This document shows positions 60,967 to 64,000 of a stretch of 64,000 nucleotides of DNA, in pieces. A program made the translations under genes and the position numbers. Positions within the stretch are counted from its first letter, which is position 1. The number at the start of each line of letters is the position of its first letter. Location: positions 1 through 64,000 of the forward strand of contig NZ_JACVTO010000019.1 in assembly GCF_016518545.1 (NCBI RefSeq). Reading direction: 5' to 3'. This DNA comes from Pseudomonas sp. S30 (lineage in GTDB: Bacteria > Pseudomonadota > Gammaproteobacteria > Pseudomonadales > Pseudomonadaceae). The notes under the pieces are model-generated. The model had not been told where the DNA came from, ran no database searches, and saw only the letters and a program-made list of their open reading frames with translations.

Positions 60967-63306
60967 ATGTCGCGAATTTCACGCTGGTCAGCGCGCACCT
61001 CGCTGTTCACCCTCCAACCCCTGGCCGCGAGCATGCTGCTGGCGACCAGTGGCCCGACCTGGGCCGACCCGGTCGCCGTCGGGGACGCCACCAGCGCCCA
61101 GGCCGATGCCAGGCTCGGCACCGTCACGGTCAATGCCCGACGTCGCGAGGAAACCTCCCAGGACGTGCCGACGCCCATCAGCGTGCTGGACAGCCAGACC
61201 CTGGAAACCCAGCGCATCTACCGCATCCAGGATCTGCAGCAGTTGGTGCCCAGTACCAACGTGGCCTATGTGCATGCGCGCCAGTCGAGCATCTCGATCC
61301 GCGGGCTGGGCAACAACCCTGCCAGCGATGGCCTGGAGGGCAGCGTCGGGGTGTACCTGGACAACGTCTACCTGGGCCGTCCCGGCATGGCCGTGTTCGA
61401 CCTGCTCGATGTCGAGCAACTCGAAGTGCTGCGTGGCCCGCAGGGCACGCTGTTCGGCAAGAACACCACCGCCGGGGTGCTGAACATCACCACGCGCAAA
61501 CCGACCTTCCAGCGCGAGGGCAGCGTGCAGTCGTCCCTGGGCGAGGACGGCTACTGGCAGACCCAGGGCAGCTTTTCCGGACCCCTCACCGACACCCTCG
61601 CCGGACGTATCAGCGCCTACCGCACCGAGGACGATGGCTACGTGAAGAACATCCACGACGGGCACGATCTCAACGGCGGCAAGCGCCAGGGCTTTCGCAC
61701 GCAGCTGCTGTTCAAGCCCAGCGACACCTTCAACCTGCGCTGGATCGGGGAATACAACGAGGAAGACTCCGACAACGGCATTCTCAGCCTGTACAGCACC
61801 GGTCCGACCATCAACGGCGTCAATCGCTACGAGACCCTGGCGCGCCAGGCGGGTGCGACCCTGGTGTCGGGCAAGAAGCGCAAGGTCAATTTCGATGCCG
61901 ACCAGATGGTCAAGGTGTTCCAGGGCGGCAGTTCGGTGGAGGCCAACTGGATCCTGCCCAACGACTTCACCCTCACCTCGATCACCGCCTACCGCTGGTG
62001 GGACTTCACCCCGCGCAACGACGACGGTCTGAACGTGCCAGCGGCCTACAACGCCGGCGTCTCGGTGCGTGACAAGCAGTATTCACAGGAACTGCGTCTG
62101 GCCTCGCCCACCGGTGGCGCGTTCGATTACGTACTGGGCGCCTATTACTTCAAGCAGGACCTGGACAACCGCTCCTTCACCTATTACGGCCCGCAGGCCG
62201 ATATCTGGAACGCCACCCCCAGTGGCGCGCTGGCCGACGTCACCACCCTGGGCGATGGCCACATCGACACCGACAGCTATGCCCTGTTCGCCCAAGGCAC
62301 CTGGCACCTGACCGACCGCCTGGACTTCACCGCAGGGGTGCGTGGCACTTATGAAGAGAAGAACGCCTGGGTCACCCGCGATGCCCCGCTGGGCGGCGCG
62401 ACGGTGACCGGTGCCGCCGCCACCGCTCGCCAGGGGCGGGTAGGGGCTTACGACTCGGGTGACCTGAGCCAGTACAGCTTCGCACCCTCCGGCCTGCTGA
62501 GCCTGAGCTACCGCTTCAACGACCAGGTGCTCGGCTACGCCAGCCTCTCCCATGGCGAGAAGTCCGGCGGGGTCAACCTGACCGTCGGCGCGGCGCCGCG
62601 TCTGGGCACCGACTCGCTGCAAGTGGGCACCGAGCGCATCAACAATGCCGAAATCGGGGTCAAGAGCACGCTGCTCGACGCGCGCCTGCTGCTCAACGCC
62701 AACCTGTTCTGGGCCCAGGTGCATGGCTACCAGGCCAACGTCTACGACCAGGTGAACCGCGTGCAATACCTGGCCAACGCCGGCAGCGTTCGCTCGCGGG
62801 GCCTGGAGCTGGAGGCCACGGCCCTGCCGTTGCGTGGATTGACCTTGAACCTCAACGGCTCGTGGAACGACGTGCGCTACACCGAGTACGACGACGCCCC
62901 GTGCGCCCCCGAGGTGAGCCTGGTCAATGCCGCAGCGACCTGCGACCTGTCCGGCCATCAAGTGGTCGGCGCCTCCAAGTACATCGCCAACTTCAACGCG
63001 CAGTACGCCTGGCAACTGGCCGAGCGTGTCGAGCCCTATGTCACCGCCAGCTACGCCTTCCGCTCCCGGGCCGTGGGCACCATCGACGACTCGGCCTATG
63101 GGCAGATTCCCAGCTACGCCCTGGTCAACCTGAGCGCCGGTGTGCGCCTGGACCAGGGAGACGGCGTGCTCGACCTGTCGCTGTGGGTGAAGAACGCCGG
63201 GGACAAGACCTACTTCACCAGCCTGTGGAATTCCGCCAACGGCGGCTATGCCGGCGTGTTGGGCACACCCCGCACCGTGGGCGCCACTGCCCGTTACGAT
63301 TTCTGA
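60967..63306 (+). CDS. sftP: TonB-dependent outer-membrane receptor SftP
   Basis: 779 residues. A signal peptide (ending near SGPTWA) leads to a plug domain (QDVPTPISVLDSQTLETQRI, VEQLEVLRGPQGTLFGKNTTAGVLNITTRKP) and a beta-barrel ending in the aromatic residue F (TARYDF). The plug carries no extra N-terminal signalling domain. In P. putida S-313 the homologue sits with SftR and AstA and is thought to import sulfate esters. Start ATG at 60967 with AAGGAG 7 nt upstream. Confidence 0.9.
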   Translation: MSRISRWSARTSLFTLQPLAASMLLATSGPTWADPVAVGDATSAQADARLGTVTVNARRREETSQDVPTPISVLDSQTLETQRIYRIQDLQQLVPSTNVAYVHARQSSISIRGLGNNPASDGLEGSVGVYLDNVYLGRPGMAVFDLLDVEQLEVLRGPQGTLFGKNTTAGVLNITTRKPTFQREGSVQSSLGEDGYWQTQGSFSGPLTDTLAGRISAYRTEDDGYVKNIHDGHDLNGGKRQGFRTQLLFKPSDTFNLRWIGEYNEEDSDNGILSLYSTGPTINGVNRYETLARQAGATLVSGKKRKVNFDADQMVKVFQGGSSVEANWILPNDFTLTSITAYRWWDFTPRNDDGLNVPAAYNAGVSVRDKQYSQELRLASPTGGAFDYVLGAYYFKQDLDNRSFTYYGPQADIWNATPSGALADVTTLGDGHIDTDSYALFAQGTWHLTDRLDFTAGVRGTYEEKNAWVTRDAPLGGATVTGAAATARQGRVGAYDSGDLSQYSFAPSGLLSLSYRFNDQVLGYASLSHGEKSGGVNLTVGAAPRLGTDSLQVGTERINNAEIGVKSTLLDARLLLNANLFWAQVHGYQANVYDQVNRVQYLANAGSVRSRGLELEATALPLRGLTLNLNGSWNDVRYTEYDDAPCAPEVSLVNAAATCDLSGHQVVGASKYIANFNAQYAWQLAERVEPYVTASYAFRSRAVGTIDDSAYGQIPSYALVNLSAGVRLDQGDGVLDLSLWVKNAGDKTYFTSLWNSANGGYAGVLGTPRTVGATARYDF

Positions 63307-63324
63307 AAAAGAAGGAGCTCTGCC

Positions 63325-64000
63325 ATGAATGCCAACACACAACCCGCAGCGCTGCCCGAAGGCGCCTGCATCACTGCCCGCGTGCCGGAGACGAACCAGG
63401 CGCTGCTCGGCGACATCGTGGTCAACCCCTACAAGCTGGCGCCGCTGACCGCGATCATCCGTGACGGTGGCCGCACCCTGAGCGGGGTGCATGTGCGTGT
63501 CCTGGGCCGGGGCGAGCGCGGCGTGGACATCGACTACCCGGTGTCCGAGCGGGCGCTGTGGACCTACGGCGGCATCCCGGTGTTCGGCCTCTACCCCGAC
63601 CACGTCAACCAGGTCGAGGTCAGCTACAAGCTCGACGGTGAGCGCCTGCGCGAGCGCTATGAGATCTATGCGCCCGCCGTGCGCCTGCCGGTGGTGGCCC
63701 GGCAGACAGCGGCCCTGCCGCACGTGGAGCCGGTCACGGTGGCGCCGGGCTTCGAGAAGCGTCTGTACCTGTTCAATCACCTGCTGGGCGATATCCCGGG
63801 GGGCCGGGCGTTCAAGTGGAATGGCCTGGGCGGGGCGGCCGAGTGGGACCAGGTGGGCAACAACTGGATCGCCGACAGCAATGGCGACGTGCGCTGGTAC
63901 CTGGACATCGAGCAGATTCACGACTCCAACCGCCGCGACGGCCTGGGCGGCACCATGGGCTTCCAGCAGACCCGTGACGGCAAGCTGATCTGGGGCCAGG
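63325..64000 (+). CDS. astA: arylsulfotransferase AstA, cut by the window end
   Basis: The first 225 codons only. MNANTQPAALPEG begins it with GAAGGAG upstream. The N-terminal domain of aryl-sulfate sulfotransferases is seen (NPYKLAPLTAIIRDGGR, GVDIDYPVSE, GGIPVFGLYPDHVNQVEVSYKL), and the propeller begins at WYLDIEQIHDSN. The enzyme moves sulfate from aryl sulfates to phenols. No signal peptide is evident, unlike periplasmic ASST enzymes. Placed 18 bp after sftP in one operon. Confidence 0.88.
   Translation, partial: MNANTQPAALPEGACITARVPETNQALLGDIVVNPYKLAPLTAIIRDGGRTLSGVHVRVLGRGERGVDIDYPVSERALWTYGGIPVFGLYPDHVNQVEVSYKLDGERLRERYEIYAPAVRLPVVARQTAALPHVEPVTVAPGFEKRLYLFNHLLGDIPGGRAFKWNGLGGAAEWDQVGNNWIADSNGDVRWYLDIEQIHDSNRRDGLGGTMGFQQTRDGKLIWGQ

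Overview
The window is a stretch of a high-GC Pseudomonas chromosome, most likely of the P. putida group. The gene order glnK-amtB-sutA, lptM-lysA-dapF-DUF484-xerC, cyaY-rnk-cyaA and argH / algR-hemCDXY-dsbB-algQ-algP is the conserved Pseudomonas core. The right end carries an atsRBC-atsK-sftR-sftP-astA sulfate-ester locus of the kind described in P. putida S-313. No organism name can be read from the sequence itself; this is inference from gene order and protein family.

Left end (1-13 kb): an accessory biosynthetic island. A minus-strand operon starts at 12514 and runs: SGNH hydrolase, a 31-residue basic peptide, a two-lobed haem-oxygenase-like diiron protein, a NodU/TobZ-type carbamoyltransferase, a second small peptide (38 residues), a clavaminate-synthase-like Fe(II)/2-oxoglutarate oxygenase, two ATP-grasp ligases and a LysE exporter. 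Four junctions overlap as ATGA or TGATG, and both small ORFs carry the same AGGGAAGG ribosome binding site. A HxlR regulator with divergent MFS and EamA transporters lies downstream. The arrangement recalls the gvg (4-formylaminooxyvinylglycine) cluster of P. fluorescens WH6, which also depends on two tiny ORFs, but the tailoring enzymes differ, so a different amino-acid or dipeptide antimetabolite is the best guess. This is the strongest candidate for an undescribed system here.

13-17 kb: mgtA Mg2+ P-type ATPase with a long 5' region that may hold a small ORF, then ubiK. 17-30 kb: nitrogen control (glnK-amtB with a sigma-54 promoter and an NtrC site), sutA, the lysine/xerC operon, frataxin, rnk with a structured leader, a PLC-like protein and adenylate cyclase. 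30-45 kb: GST, argH, algR (without an adjacent algZ), haem synthesis genes, a DsbB missing one cysteine, algQ, an FKBP isomerase, the histone-like repeat protein AlgP, the ABC-F protein YheS, a LysE exporter, and DUF2789 and CBS proteins.

45-55 kb: an M20 dipeptidase and a sugar locus (LacI regulator, secreted royal-jelly/SMP-30-like protein, SDR, AGE isomerase) arranged around two palindromic operators. Then come tRNA-Arg(CCG) and an 848-residue toxin with a dermonecrotic-like N-terminus and an R-S-E ADP-ribosyltransferase C-terminus. 55-64 kb: the sulfate-ester scavenging locus (AtsC, fused permease AtsB, binding protein AtsR, alkylsulfatase AtsK, regulator SftR, outer-membrane receptor SftP, arylsulfotransferase AstA cut by the window edge).
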